DNA from: Gamsiella multidivaricata
Taxonomy: Eukaryota > Mortierellomycota > Mortierellomycetes > Mortierellales > Mortierellaceae
NCBI RefSeq assembly: GCF_025024155.1
Contig: NW_026251726.1
Span: 372,001 to 436,000 of the forward strand
Direction of reading: 5' to 3'
Length of the DNA: 64,000 bases
Part shown: piece after piece, positions 33,437 to 43,552 of the stretch
Numbering within the stretch: the stretch's first letter is position 1
Layout of the letters: each line of letters begins with the position of its first letter
Position numbers and translations under genes: made by a program
Notes under the pieces: generated by a model
Databases searched by the model: none
Told to the model about the DNA's origin: nothing
Seen by the model: only the letters and a program-made list of their open reading frames with translations

Positions 33437-34883
33437 ATGTCACGACGAATGTCAGAGGCCACCTCTGTCTGCTCTTTCGACAGCATCCCAACCTTGGCAG
33501 ACGTCGAGGCTACGCTTGGAAGTGTCGATATGAACCAGCGATATGAACTCTACTCCGGCAGACTCATCTCCTTTGCCGAGGTCGGCCATCCTTGCGGACA
33601 CCCCGTCTTCTGCTTGTAAGCAAACCCAACCAACCGTAAATCGATCCCAGGCACGCAAATCCAGATGTAACACACAGCAAAGACACTAAATCCGTCTAAT
33701 ACCATTACGAAAACTAGTCTAGGACTGGGCTGTATGCGATACTACTCCATTATCCTCGAGGATCTAGCCTTCAAGCACCAGCTCAGAATATACTGCATCG
33801 ATCGGCCTGGCGTAGGCATGTCCCACACAACCGAGCCTGAGGTATAGTATTCCACACCCATCGAAAGACACAGGATCTTATTTTTTCCTCCGCAGCTCCT
33901 GTTTATTCATCTATCAATCCATCCATCTATTGACTGTCGGTCTCTGCAGGAATGGACGCCTCTCCGAATGGCTGAGATTGTCGAGGAGATGGCTAACGGA
34001 TTCAACATCCAGCGCTTCTCCGTGATGGGCCACTCTTGTGGAGCCATTTACGCCATGGCCTGTGCCCTCCGCCTTAAACCTCGTATCGTCGGCACTGTCT
34101 GGTTGATGTCTCCTTGGGTCCATTTGACACTCGCAAAGCGCATGAAGTGGATCAAGCACGTCCCAACAACGTTACTCAAGTCCCAAAGTACAGCCAGTTT
34201 GTTATACAAGTCGCTCTCGGTCGCAGCCAAGGAGCCGCCCTCTACTTCGGACCCCAACATCCTGAACTATGACCGTGAAAAGTTGTGCAAGGCCATGTTG
34301 GAGGATAATATGGCTGAAAGTCTTGAGGGCGCCAATAACGATCTAATGGTCTGCCTGGAACTATATCATTCGTTTGGATTTAGCTACAAGGATGTAAAAC
34401 TCCCAGTTCACGTCTTTTGGGGCACCAAGGTACGTACGACTGATATGAACACTCCATCTGTCTAATGCTGTCAACATTCTCTCTAACATAGTTGCCCCTT
34501 AATATATTACTTATCAACAGGACGCTGTGATTTCCAGGGAAGCTGTGGACTGGATGGAGCAGAAGCTGGAGCAATGCACTCTGAGCGTGATCGAAGGCGG
34601 CACGCATGGCCTTCTCTGGCGTGCAGATGTGGTATCCCAAATCTTCAAGGGCATCTCCTCATCATGGAAGCTGGCCGAATTTGAGCGATCTCTTTCGCAG
34701 CGGTGGTCTATTAAGCAGCTCGGCCTGAGTACCACTAGCAACAGACATCTTTCGTACAGAAGCAGCACTTATAGCGGCAACGGACAGATCCAGCAGGCGA
34801 TTCAGACAAGCAATATCTATGAGAGCCTTCATCAGGCAACACTTCACCCACACCAGGTCTTGGAGGACTCTGAAGGTTTCTGA
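33437..34883 (+). CDS. Alpha/beta hydrolase fold protein, substrate unknown
   Basis: Four exons (33437-33615, 33718-33841, 33950-34429, 34521-34883) join to 381 aa. The fold is shown by YSGRLISFAEVGHP, the oxyanion region FLGLGCMRYYS, IYCIDRPGVGMS, and the nucleophile elbow GHSCG (VMGHSCGAIYAMACAL), an unusual variant of G-x-S-x-G. Later come the acid strand LPVHVFWGTKDAVIS and a catalytic His candidate in EGGTHGLLW, so a complete Ser-Asp-His triad is present. The last ~80 residues are Ser/Gln-rich and outside the fold. No signal peptide, so probably cytosolic. Specificity (esterase, epoxide hydrolase or other) cannot be read from sequence. Confidence 0.85.
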
Positions 34884-35160
34884 AGGATCATTATCAAACA
34901 TACATCACAGCGACGTTTCCACATCATTCGTTCTCCTTTCCCCTGAGCATCCATTTGTACCATATACCCATATAAAATAGTAATAATAATGCCATCCGTT
35001 CAATACTGTGTTTTGACTGGAAAACATGCCAGTGGCATTGCGCAACATATTGCCGAGGCCTTTGCAATTGTCGTTCTGCTTTATTCTGGGTTTATTCGCA
35101 AGAGCAATGCCCTCGAACAATCTTCTACGGCGATTATTGCTTACGCACATTGTGCGACAT
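34884..35160. other. Convergent intergenic region, hydrolase / TCTP
   Basis: About 280 bp between the hydrolase stop and the TCTP stop. It presumably holds both 3' UTRs; no other element is visible. Confidence 0.4.
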
Positions 35161-36185
35161 TTACTATAAAAGCAGAGGCGAAGAGAAGAATTATTAATAT
35201 CAATTTGTGTTTGTTCTCTCTAAAAGGTCATAGAGTAGGCACTGGTCCTGTTTAAGCAATAAAAGCTCGGCCACTTACGACCTTCCTGGACTTGAGACCA
35301 TGCTTAAAGACAGTGAAGTAAGGAGTGGTACCATCCTCACGGTAGTTGAGGAGCAAGACAGCGCCCTCGGGATTCATGGACTCTCCGGTGTAGAACTACA
35401 CAAGAAACGCGTAGCACAAGCACAAAAATACGAGTTTCAGTGATTCAGCAGGTACAATGGGGTGCTGAAGGGTCAACATCGACGGACGTAACCACGTCGT
35501 ATGGCTCACATACCTCATAGTCCTTGAAGTTGGCGAGAATCTTCTTGAAGTCAGTAGCGACAGCGGACTCGAACTCCTTGCCAGCCTTCTCGTCGAGAGC
35601 CAACTTGGCCTTGATGGCCTTCATATAACCCTTCATGTAGACAGTATAGCCCTTCTTGTCGAAGCTGGTCTGCTGAAGACGGCCGGAATAAACGACATTG
35701 TTGACCATCGCCTCACCATCCTCAAGAGTCTCCTCGGCCTCCTCAGCGGAGGCGTTGGCACCAATATCGACATCAGCACCGGCTTTGACCTTGATCATGG
35801 CGCAGTCGATCTCGTAAGTGGAACCAACTTCCTTAGGATCAAAAGCATCGGAGAAGAGCTCGTCGCTAGAGGAAGAATAACAGAAAACAAGGAGTGTCAA
35901 TTGGGTAGAAACGAGGTGGAGACAAGGAGAATGAGGCCAAGACTAAGAAAATTCTTACCCAGAGATAATGTCCTCGTAGATAATCCTAGAGAGAGGGACA
36001 TGAAACGGGAATGGAAGAAATGTCAGAAGCACGTCTGGCAAGGAAGAATCTCACACGGTCCTTCAGTGTTCAATTCAAGAAAAAGGTGTCGGATTCGTCG
36101 AGTCGACTGAAGAGGAATCTGTAGCAGAGGTCGGAGATGTCTTGCTCTTGATGGGCTTTGATCGCGACAGGACTGTTACTTACAT
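35161..36185 (-). CDS. TMA19: Translationally controlled tumour protein homologue (TCTP/Tma19)
   Basis: Abundant ribosome-associated, calcium-binding protein of the Mss4-like fold. Exon 1 contributes only AT (36185-36184) of the start codon, before GTAAGTA. Exon 2 (35985-35959, 27 nt) opens with G, completing ATG, and encodes IIYEDIISG. Exon 3 (35865-35514) gives [20 protein letters not shown] and the rest of the body. Exon 4 (35395-35279) gives [20 protein letters not shown] and ends KHGLKSRKV before a perfect GTAAGT donor. The best acceptor, TTTTATAG with a strong pyrimidine tract, is followed directly by TAA (35163-35161). This yields 166 aa, close to the usual 167-172. Reading through the last donor would add eight unrelated residues (VSGRAFIA) to a TAA at 35254-35252. 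Confidence 0.9.
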
Positions 36186-37705
36186 GGTGGTTGGTGGTGC
36201 TAGTGGGTGATGATGAGGGATGGGTGATGGAAAGAAGAAAAGCGTAGAGACAACGAAAAATGGGGGAAAAAAATTCTCTCGAAGCTTGCACTGTGAGTGC
36301 GCTGCTGTTCCCCCATGGGCCAAAAACAAATGGAACCCAAAGAAAAGCCACAGCGACGCATGGTTTGCTCCTACGGTCTTCCTTCACGTGGAGCATCCAT
36401 TGGAGGCAACCGCCTTCTCGAATGGGGCGTCCTGTACCGGTTCAACTGAACCCAGTTGTACCCAAACGAACCGAATTAGATCCATATCCATCCTCTTACG
36501 ATTCCCTAGATACCTTCATTGTTTTACCATGTTTTAGATATCAGCTTCATCCAACACCATGGTCGACGTACGATCCTGCAGAGGATTTCGCACCACCTAA
36601 CCACTCATTAAAGTAGCCACCCTGCACAATTAAACGCGACCAAGAGACGCGTCAATGGAGCCCTCGAATGACGCGACAGGGCCAAGGCGATCCGCACAGC
36701 CCCACTTCCCAGGACCGTCTTTAAATAAATTTCTCACTCTTTCTCGACATGGCATGGTGCACGTCCTTGAACCCCACAAGCAGTCGCCACGAGTCACTTC
36801 CCAGACCTTTAAAGTTGTGTGGGAAGCCTCTGCTGAGACAACATAATCAAGCTCTAAGGTTTGGTGTCTGAAGTTCCTCTTTTCGAAGCGGCTTTGGAGT
36901 TCTGGTACCTGACTCTCCTCGCAACTACCGTCTGTTATCTCGGATATCGTCCTCTACCCCTACCTCCCCTCCTAGCCGATATTCTCGCCTTTAATCAACT
37001 GGAGTTGATCACGATGGTCCGACTTGGTAGGGAGCAGAGGAGATTCCTGAGTGGCGATTATATTGACGCTGACGGTGCTAATCACCAACAGTCGACGCAG
37101 GGTTGATGATTCTGAACGGAGGTAAGACGATGAGGATGCCAGTTGACTGACAGGGCCGAGATCGTAAAGTTTCAGTCGTGAACTCAGATATGATGAGATA
37201 TCAGTAACAAGATACAATCAGTGCAATGCTTTGTTCACACAATGGAGTTGGCATCCTCAGTCAGACGTTACACCGGCAGCCATCGATCAAGGACTAAATC
37301 CTCTAAAACGGCCCCTGGAAGGAGCGCCATCAGCAGCAACGTCTTACCCATAGGCAGACGCAGGCATTGGCAGACCACTCCTCATTCAGTATGAGGCGAC
37401 AGGTGACCGTCTCGGCTCGCCTTGAGAGGAAGTATCTCAGTCGCCGTCATCATCATCACTACGATCTCTACTGTCATCATAGGTCCCTTTGAACAATAAA
37501 GGAGTCGGATGAATGGATACAATAATCGAATCTCAAGCACGTTGGATTAATGCATGCGTGGCATGCAAACAAGCTCCCCTGCGCTCACAGCGCTTACAAC
37601 GCTCACAAGTCTTTGGCAAAATGTCCCTCATCCCGTCTAATGCCTCATCGCTCATTTGCCATCCATTTCTTCTCTTCACTCCTCTTGCCGCAACTGCATT
37701 CGGTA
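36186..37705. other. 1.5-kb divergent intergenic region, TCTP / four-TM protein
   Basis: Promoter and leader of the highly expressed TCTP gene lie at its left end. Short ORFs at 36220-37217 are uninterpretable. An AATAAA at 37493 has no evident gene before it. No repeat or RNA gene was recognised. Confidence 0.4.
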
Positions 37706-38707
37706 ATGACTTCTGATTCAAAACACTTGCGGAAGCTATGGTATCTAATAATGCTTCTCGCTGGCGCCTGCCTCATCTACGATCTCGCCCTCTACGCCTA
37801 TGACTCGCAAGTAGCCACCCTTGTTACAGATGTCCTCACGATCGCAAGCTTTAGCCTTGGTCTCTGGTGGAAAACCCTCTTCAGCTTGTCTCCATTCACA
37901 TCTAACGTCTGCGGGCGCGCTGCTCGACATACTGGATCATTTTTCTTGATGGGACTCTGGGTTGTGAACGCGACTATGTACTCACAAGCTGAGCGCGGTA
38001 TAGGTCCAGCCATGGCTGCCGTGGCTTCCCTGAACATTTGCCTTATCATAATGGAGGCGGTTTCGACTATTCTGGTTTTTAAGGGTCAGGAGAAGGCCTC
38101 GGACAATGGCGCTGCTACCGCTGACAACAAAAAATCCATTACAGACTACGTGAAGGATGGCGGCCGGGACTGTGGACCCATATCCATGGGCGCTGCAACC
38201 ACGGTGAACCAGCGGCAGTTAAGTGTCGAGACAGGGGTTGTCCAGCCCTTGGGATTGAATGGAGCAGTAGTCTACGACATGGAGCAGTATCACAAGGAGT
38301 ACCAGCTGTATCTAAAGAGCCAGCAGTTGTCCACTTCCGATCAAGCAACAGGCGCGGAAGCGAGCGAAGGCATGGAGGGTAAATACGACGACCCGTTACA
38401 AGAGTCGTCATACAAGATCGAGGCTCCAATGGATGGCCCCCATGAAGGATCCTCGTCAGCTGTACCTCCAAGGCCCACTATAGAAGGACACTTTCCTCAC
38501 ACTCCTTCAATACCTCCTCATTTAGAGGTAGAGCCCTTTACGCCCTCGATGAAGGGCCACACACAGCCGCCGGCAATACCATTATCAGGTAGCAGCGACC
38601 TGGTCCATCCGATTCTGGCCATTCCAGCACAGCAGACGTCGCCAACCCCGAGCATTGACGTACGTGGGCTCTTGCCGGTCGATGTTCAATTACGGGCCAA
38701 CCCCTAA
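37706..38707 (+). CDS. Four-TM membrane protein of unknown function
   Basis: Single-exon frame. The preferred start MTSDSKHLRKLWYLIM gives 333 aa; the frame is open upstream to an ATG at 37550. About four hydrophobic segments occupy residues 10-150: LWYLIMLLAGACLIYDLALY, VATLVTDVLTIASFSLGLWW, SFFLMGLWVVNATMYS and AAVASLNICLIIMEAVSTIL. This MARVEL-like spacing is common in small fungal membrane proteins. The C-terminal ~180 residues are soluble and Pro/Ser/Gln-rich with YDMEQYHKEYQLYLKSQQ. No catalytic motif is seen. Function unknown; the gene is probably real because of the ordered TM pattern. Confidence 0.68.
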   Translation: MTSDSKHLRKLWYLIMLLAGACLIYDLALYAYDSQVATLVTDVLTIASFSLGLWWKTLFSLSPFTSNVCGRAARHTGSFFLMGLWVVNATMYSQAERGIGPAMAAVASLNICLIIMEAVSTILVFKGQEKASDNGAATADNKKSITDYVKDGGRDCGPISMGAATTVNQRQLSVETGVVQPLGLNGAVVYDMEQYHKEYQLYLKSQQLSTSDQATGAEASEGMEGKYDDPLQESSYKIEAPMDGPHEGSSSAVPPRPTIEGHFPHTPSIPPHLEVEPFTPSMKGHTQPPAIPLSGSSDLVHPILAIPAQQTSPTPSIDVRGLLPVDVQLRANP

Positions 38708-39871
38708 TTACAGCACAGCAGTGCGCCACAGTGCAAGTTATTGCGTCGGTCCCGCCTTTCGAGGGGCCATTTCAATCGCCATCGTTATTGACGCCATCAC
38801 TGCCTTGAAATCGATGGCGGTGTACAGTTTGTACACCCATCCGCCCCTTGTGTTATCAGACGCGTTTCATTGCTTGCCAATGCAACATTCATCGCTGGTC
38901 TGACACCAACCCACCCTTCACCGCTGTATTTTTTTTCTCCTACGCGCTCCAGCAGCCATCAAAAGCGAGAGCAATAAAACGATGATACAGTCATTGATGA
39001 GGGATGGTTTACGGACGATGGATTTATTATAGCGCATACTGCTGCTTGTACCTTTGTATTTTTGGTTATTACTCTTCCTCGCCTTTTCACATCCTTTATC
39101 TCGACATGCATCATGTTGTTTCATGCATTGATAGTTGGAGCATCTTATTATACACACGACGCGCAAAAGTGTTTAGCATATCAGCATAGAATACACGGGT
39201 ACACCGCTTCATGTGGCTATGAAGTATTGTTAACGCTACAGTCGCCTTCGTATCTTGCATCGCAGAATTTCTAAAAGAAAAACTATCATTCGTTTTATTA
39301 CTTGTTGTATACGAAGTGTATAGGCGAAAGATTACCTTCTACAACACAAAGTTGGTCTTGAATCGCTTTAGGGTGCTCGACATTGGATTCTTCGTCAGAA
39401 TTGAGTTCAGGATCTGGTTCGCAGAGTCCTCTCGTGCCTGAGCTAGTTCTTCGGTCATGACTGACGTAGGACGCTGAGAAGGCTGCCAAAAATATATGCA
39501 GAATCCTCACTGCCCTAGGCCTCGACGCTGAACAAAACGCATAAACGCGCTCCGCGGCCACTTGCATCCTCGAGACGAAGGATGGCCCTAAGATCAATCT
39601 GCACAACCATGCAACGCGCCATCTGACGAAAAATATCCTTTTTCCACCTAAAGGCGCATTATATATCCGAAGAATAGAAGAAGGCTTTCATTGACTTTAT
39701 TCGGTCTCATTATCCGTTCAAGTGCATTGTCGGTTGGTGTCAATAGGTAAGTCGTTTATTGCAGTATGCACTCTCCAGTGCTGCTTTGTGCCCCATACAT
39801 TCTTTCCTCCTTGTATTGAACCTGATCTCATATCCATGCATAATGCAGATGGGATCCCTGGTTCCAGATGA
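38708..39871. other. Convergent intergenic region, four-TM protein / p24
   Basis: About 1.16 kb between two convergent genes. A minus-strand ORF at 39298-39606 has no recognisable features. Probably 3' UTRs plus non-coding DNA. Confidence 0.4.
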
Positions 39872-40730
39872 TTAGACGAAAGATCTTTTGGAGTTGGAGA
39901 AGAAAGTCCTGACGACAAAGACCTGGAAGGCCGACATGATTACGATCAGAGCAGACTCGGTCAACGAGAACCAAAAGATCCTGCTCTCAGTCGAGATGAC
40001 GGTAGCGAAATTGCGGCTCTCTCTCGTCTTGAAGTACTTCTGCATCCTGTCGATCTGTGACAATTCGCCTGTCAATCTGAACAACGACTCATCCATGGCC
40101 TGGGCTTGAGCCTGAGGGCCCGTTCCCTTCTCGCTCTGATCTATCTGGGCAGGTCGCTTCTCGTGTTCGACTGTAATCTCAAAGTCAACGACCTTTTCCG
40201 CGAATGTCGACATGTCGTTTGAGAAGCAGAAGGAGTATTCACCGATCTCGTTGGCAGTGAACACATAATCGCCCTGGCGCTCCTTCTCGAGCGACAGAAT
40301 CGTCTTTTCCTTAGGATCCTTAACCTCGACGTCGATATCGAATGATCCACCGGATTGGACCTATATCAAAGGGAGACAAGGAGGCGCTGTCTGATCAGCG
40401 ATTGGATTCGATACAGGCCACTGGGCTAGAGCGTAAAATAGGTAGCACTGTGGACCGCTGGATGTTCAGCGGTATAGTGCTTGTAGCATTGAACAGAATC
40501 CGGTGTTTACAGGAAGAGCCTGGAGTCGAGAGGGAGTGTCTTACCGCAAAGTAAAAAGCAATCTTCTTTTTGGGAATGTCAGCCCAGGTATAGAAGCACG
40601 CTCGCTCATGTGCGGCGACGTTGTAGGTGAGTGCGGTAGCCTCGACGGGCTTTGTGATAGAGGAGAAGGAGAGGAATGTGACCAGGGCCACGAGGGCCAT
40701 GGAGGTTGCTGCAGAGAAGGATGATGGCAT
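39872..40730 (-). CDS. p24 (emp24/gp25L/TMED) family cargo receptor
   Basis: Type I membrane protein of COPII/COPI vesicles cycling between ER and Golgi. Two exons (40730-40545, 40360-39872) join to 224 aa. Signal peptide about residues 1-30 (MALVALVTFLSFSSI core). The GOLD domain begins LTYNVAAHERACFYTWAD (Cys 1), with GGSFDIDVEVKDPKEKTI, GDYVFTANEIGEYSFCFSND (Cys 2, a family signature) and VVDFEITVEHE. A coiled-coil stalk follows (FRLTGELSQIDRMQKYFKTR), then a TM helix (SLTESALIVIMSAFQVFVV) and the short tail RTFFSNSKRSFV, whose FF resembles a COPII exit signal. The subfamily is not certain. An upstream ATG at 40859 would put ~43 residues before the signal peptide. Confidence 0.9.
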
Positions 40731-41240
40731 ATGGGGGATGATCGGCGGGAGGGATGGTGATGTGTGCAAAGTGATTCGGCTAGATGATGATGAAGGCTCA
40801 ACTTTAAGGGTTTGTCGTGACGTGACGGCCAAGTATACACCTTGATGCTTCCAAAGCACAATTGCCAGCGATGCTGACCTGCAGACTTGTCTATGGTCTC
40901 TGGAACGCGTGGTGTCGTTCGTGTTGATGCGGTATGGGATGGTACTGCATCATTCGATGGTTTAGGACGGTGATGATTGGCAACTTGCCTGAAATACCTT
41001 CTGTCCTTCGCCTCGGGAGTGTTGATGTGCGGCGAAACGCGTCTTCAAAGTAATTGCATAGCCGCGTTAGATCCTTGCACTGAAACATAGCCTGGAAATA
41101 AGGTTGCCATCGAGAATCTTCTGGCGAACACGGTGGAACAACGGCGACTTCATATTGAAACCGCCCACTCCGTCCTTCTCCTCTTTTCTCGCCACTCTTC
41201 TCATCACTCACTACTCCGCATCCACTTTCACATCCACATC
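40731..41240. promoter_or_regulatory. Divergent intergenic region p24 / STI1 with heat-shock-element-like site
   Basis: A 510-bp shared upstream region. At 41114-41128 it contains GAATCTTCTGGCGAA, i.e. GAA-nn-TTC-nnnn-GAA, close to an HSF-binding element, 113 bp before the STI1 ATG. This fits the known heat-shock control of STI1/Hop in other fungi. No TATA box is obvious for either gene. Confidence 0.5.
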
Positions 41241-43192
41241 ATGAGCGTAAGTATTTTCCTTGTTTGTTTGTTCATAGGAGTCAAGATCGACAAAGAGGCG
41301 TCTGACATTTCACCACTTTTCTCACCCTTACATTCTACTTGACTTGATCAATAGGCTGACGATTTCAAAGCACAAGGCAACAAGGCCTTCCTCGCCAAGG
41401 ACTATCCCACGGCTATTGACTTCTTTTCGAAGGCCATCGATCTCGATCCCACCAACCACGTTCTCTACTCGAACCGCTCGGCTTGCTACGCTTCCCAAAA
41501 GAACTACGAGCAGGCTCTCGAAGATGGCGAGAAGACCGTCGAGTTGAAGGCCGACTGGGGTAAGGGCTACGGTCGCAAGGCCGCCGCTCTCTTCGGGCTT
41601 GGTCGCTACCCCGAGGCCAATGATGTGTACGAGGCAGGATTGAAGGTCGAGCCAACCAACGTGCAATTGCAGAAGGGTCTTCAGGAGACGCAACAGGCTA
41701 TGGAGAAGGGTAAGTACTCAAAATTTCGCGCTAGGAAGAAGCAACGCGACAGCACCATGCACCGGAATCGTAGCCCGATCTTAGCTAACGTCGGCTTTCT
41801 TTGCTTCCTATTCTTGTAGAGGCCTCAATGGGAATCGGCCAGTTCTTCGGACCTGATGTCCTCACAAAGATGGCCGCCAACCCTAAGTTGGCTCCCCTCC
41901 TCGCGCAGCCCGATCTCGTAGAGAAAGTCAGGGCAATTCAGGCTAACCCCAACGCGTTGAACCAACATATGCAAGATCCCCGCATCATGTCCCTATTGAT
42001 GGGTTTGATGGGTCTCGATGCTCGTGGACCTGAGGACGGCCCCGGTCCTATGGATTACGAACCCACTTCACCTCCTACCGCCTCTACTCAGTCCCCTCCC
42101 GCCTCCCAGCCTGCACAGCCCACTTCCAAGAAGGAGGAGCCCAAGCCTAAACCAGAAGAGCCCAAGGAGGAGGAGATGCCAAGCGAGGAGGAACTGAAGA
42201 AGAAGGAGGCGGCAAAGGTCAAGGATCTCGGCAATGCCAGCTATAAGGCGCGAAAGTTCGACGAGGCTCTGGAGCACTATGGCAAGGCATGGGAGTTGGA
42301 CCCTACCAACATTTCGATCTTGACCAACAAGGCTGCAGTGTACTTTGAAATGGGCAGCTACGAAGAGTGCATCAAAACATGCGAGGAGGCCATTGATGTT
42401 GGACGTGAGCATCGCGCTGATTACAAGTTGATCGCCAAGGCTCTGGGACGTATTGGAACTGCGTATTTCAAGCAGAACAACCTGACCGAGGCCATTAGAT
42501 ACTATGGCAAGTCCTTGGCCGAGCACAGGACTCCCGACATTCTCACCAAACTTAAGGAGGCTGAGAAGGCCAAGGCCAAGGCTGATAAGGACGCTTACAG
42601 GGACCCTGCCCTCTCGGCCGAGGCTCGTGAGCGTGGTAACGCTCTCTTCAAACACAGCGACTTTGCAGGAGCTGTCAAGGAGTACACGGAGGCAATCAAG
42701 CGTGACGACACCGATCCCCGCGCTTATTCCAACCGCGCTGCTTGCTACACAAAGCTAATGGCGATCAATGAGGCGCTGAAGGACTGCGAGACTTGCATCT
42801 CACTGGACCCCAAGTTTGTCAAGGGATACATCCGCAAGGCTGCAATCCAGTTCTTGAAGAAGGAATATACCGAGTGTCTCGAGACCTGCCAGCAGGCAAA
42901 GGAGGCCGATGTTGACAAGAAGAACGCTGCTGAGATCGATCAGCAAATTAGCAAGGTCTACATGGAGATGAGCCGGGGACCCCAGCGTCGCGAGGGTGAG
43001 ACTGAGGCAGAGACGCTGGCAAGAGCACAGCAGGATCCTGAGGTCCAGAAGATCATGGGAGACCCAGCCATGCGTAGCATCTTGCAACAGATGCAGGAGG
43101 ATCCCCAGGCTGCTCAGGAGCACATGAAGAACCCTATGGTCGCTGCTAACATCCGCAAGCTGGTTAATGCTGGCATCATCCGTCTCGGTTAA
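41241..43192 (+). CDS. STI1: Sti1/Hop Hsp70-Hsp90 co-chaperone
   Basis: Cytosolic adaptor passing clients from Hsp70 to Hsp90. Exon 1 encodes only Met-Ser (41241-41246) before GTAAGT; exon 2 is 41355-41709 and exon 3 41820-43192; total 577 aa. Domain order is complete. TPR1 (residues ~3-118) starts DDFKAQGNKAFLAKDYPTAI. DP1 has the MAANPKLAPLLAQPDL region and DPRIMSLLMGLMGLD. A Pro/Glu/Lys linker follows. TPR2A begins KDLGNASYKARKFDEALEH, and TPR2B ARERGNALFKHSDFAGAVKE. C-terminal DP2 has DPAMRSILQQMQEDPQAAQE and NIRKLVNAGIIRLG. The carboxylate-clamp Lys/Asn/Arg positions look conserved (NKA, NRSACY, NRAACYTK). Confidence 0.97.
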
Positions 43193-43552
43193 GCATTCAA
43201 GTCCGTCTTTTGTTTTTTTGTTTCACAGACATGGCACTGAGATAGCTCTGTCGCATTGTAGATATTAAGCAGCATCTTACTAATAAAAAAAAAAAAAAAA
43301 AAAAAACTGCAGGACGGGCCATTGATGTTTGTTGCACAAGGCTACGGATACGATGCGCTCGGATGGAATGAATCATGTTTAAAGTGAACGACCAGCCGCA
43401 TTGTTCGTGCGCAAAACATCCAGGCTCCATTTTTCTTTCACCTTATCCCTTTACTCTCCCCCTTCCCTACATTCATCCCTTGACTATCACTATACCTACC
43501 GACTTTCGTATAGGGAAGACGTCTTTTATCAACACAAAAGAAACAGCGAAGA
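43193..43552. other. Intergenic region with 22-nt poly(A) after STI1
   Basis: Contains the STI1 3' flank. AATAAA (43282-43287) overlaps the start of a run of 22 A (43285-43306). The rest is the carboxylesterase upstream region, which is pyrimidine-rich around 43430-43490. Confidence 0.5.

Noticed and set aside
36655..37217. Short overlapping ORFs on both strands
   Set aside because: Unremarkable composition, no splice-linked partner exons, no motif.
43281..43306. Poly(A) after STI1 considered as the tail of a retrotransposed element
   Set aside because: No upstream reverse-transcribed copy, target-site duplication or ORF is seen; it follows the STI1 stop and overlaps an AATAAA signal.
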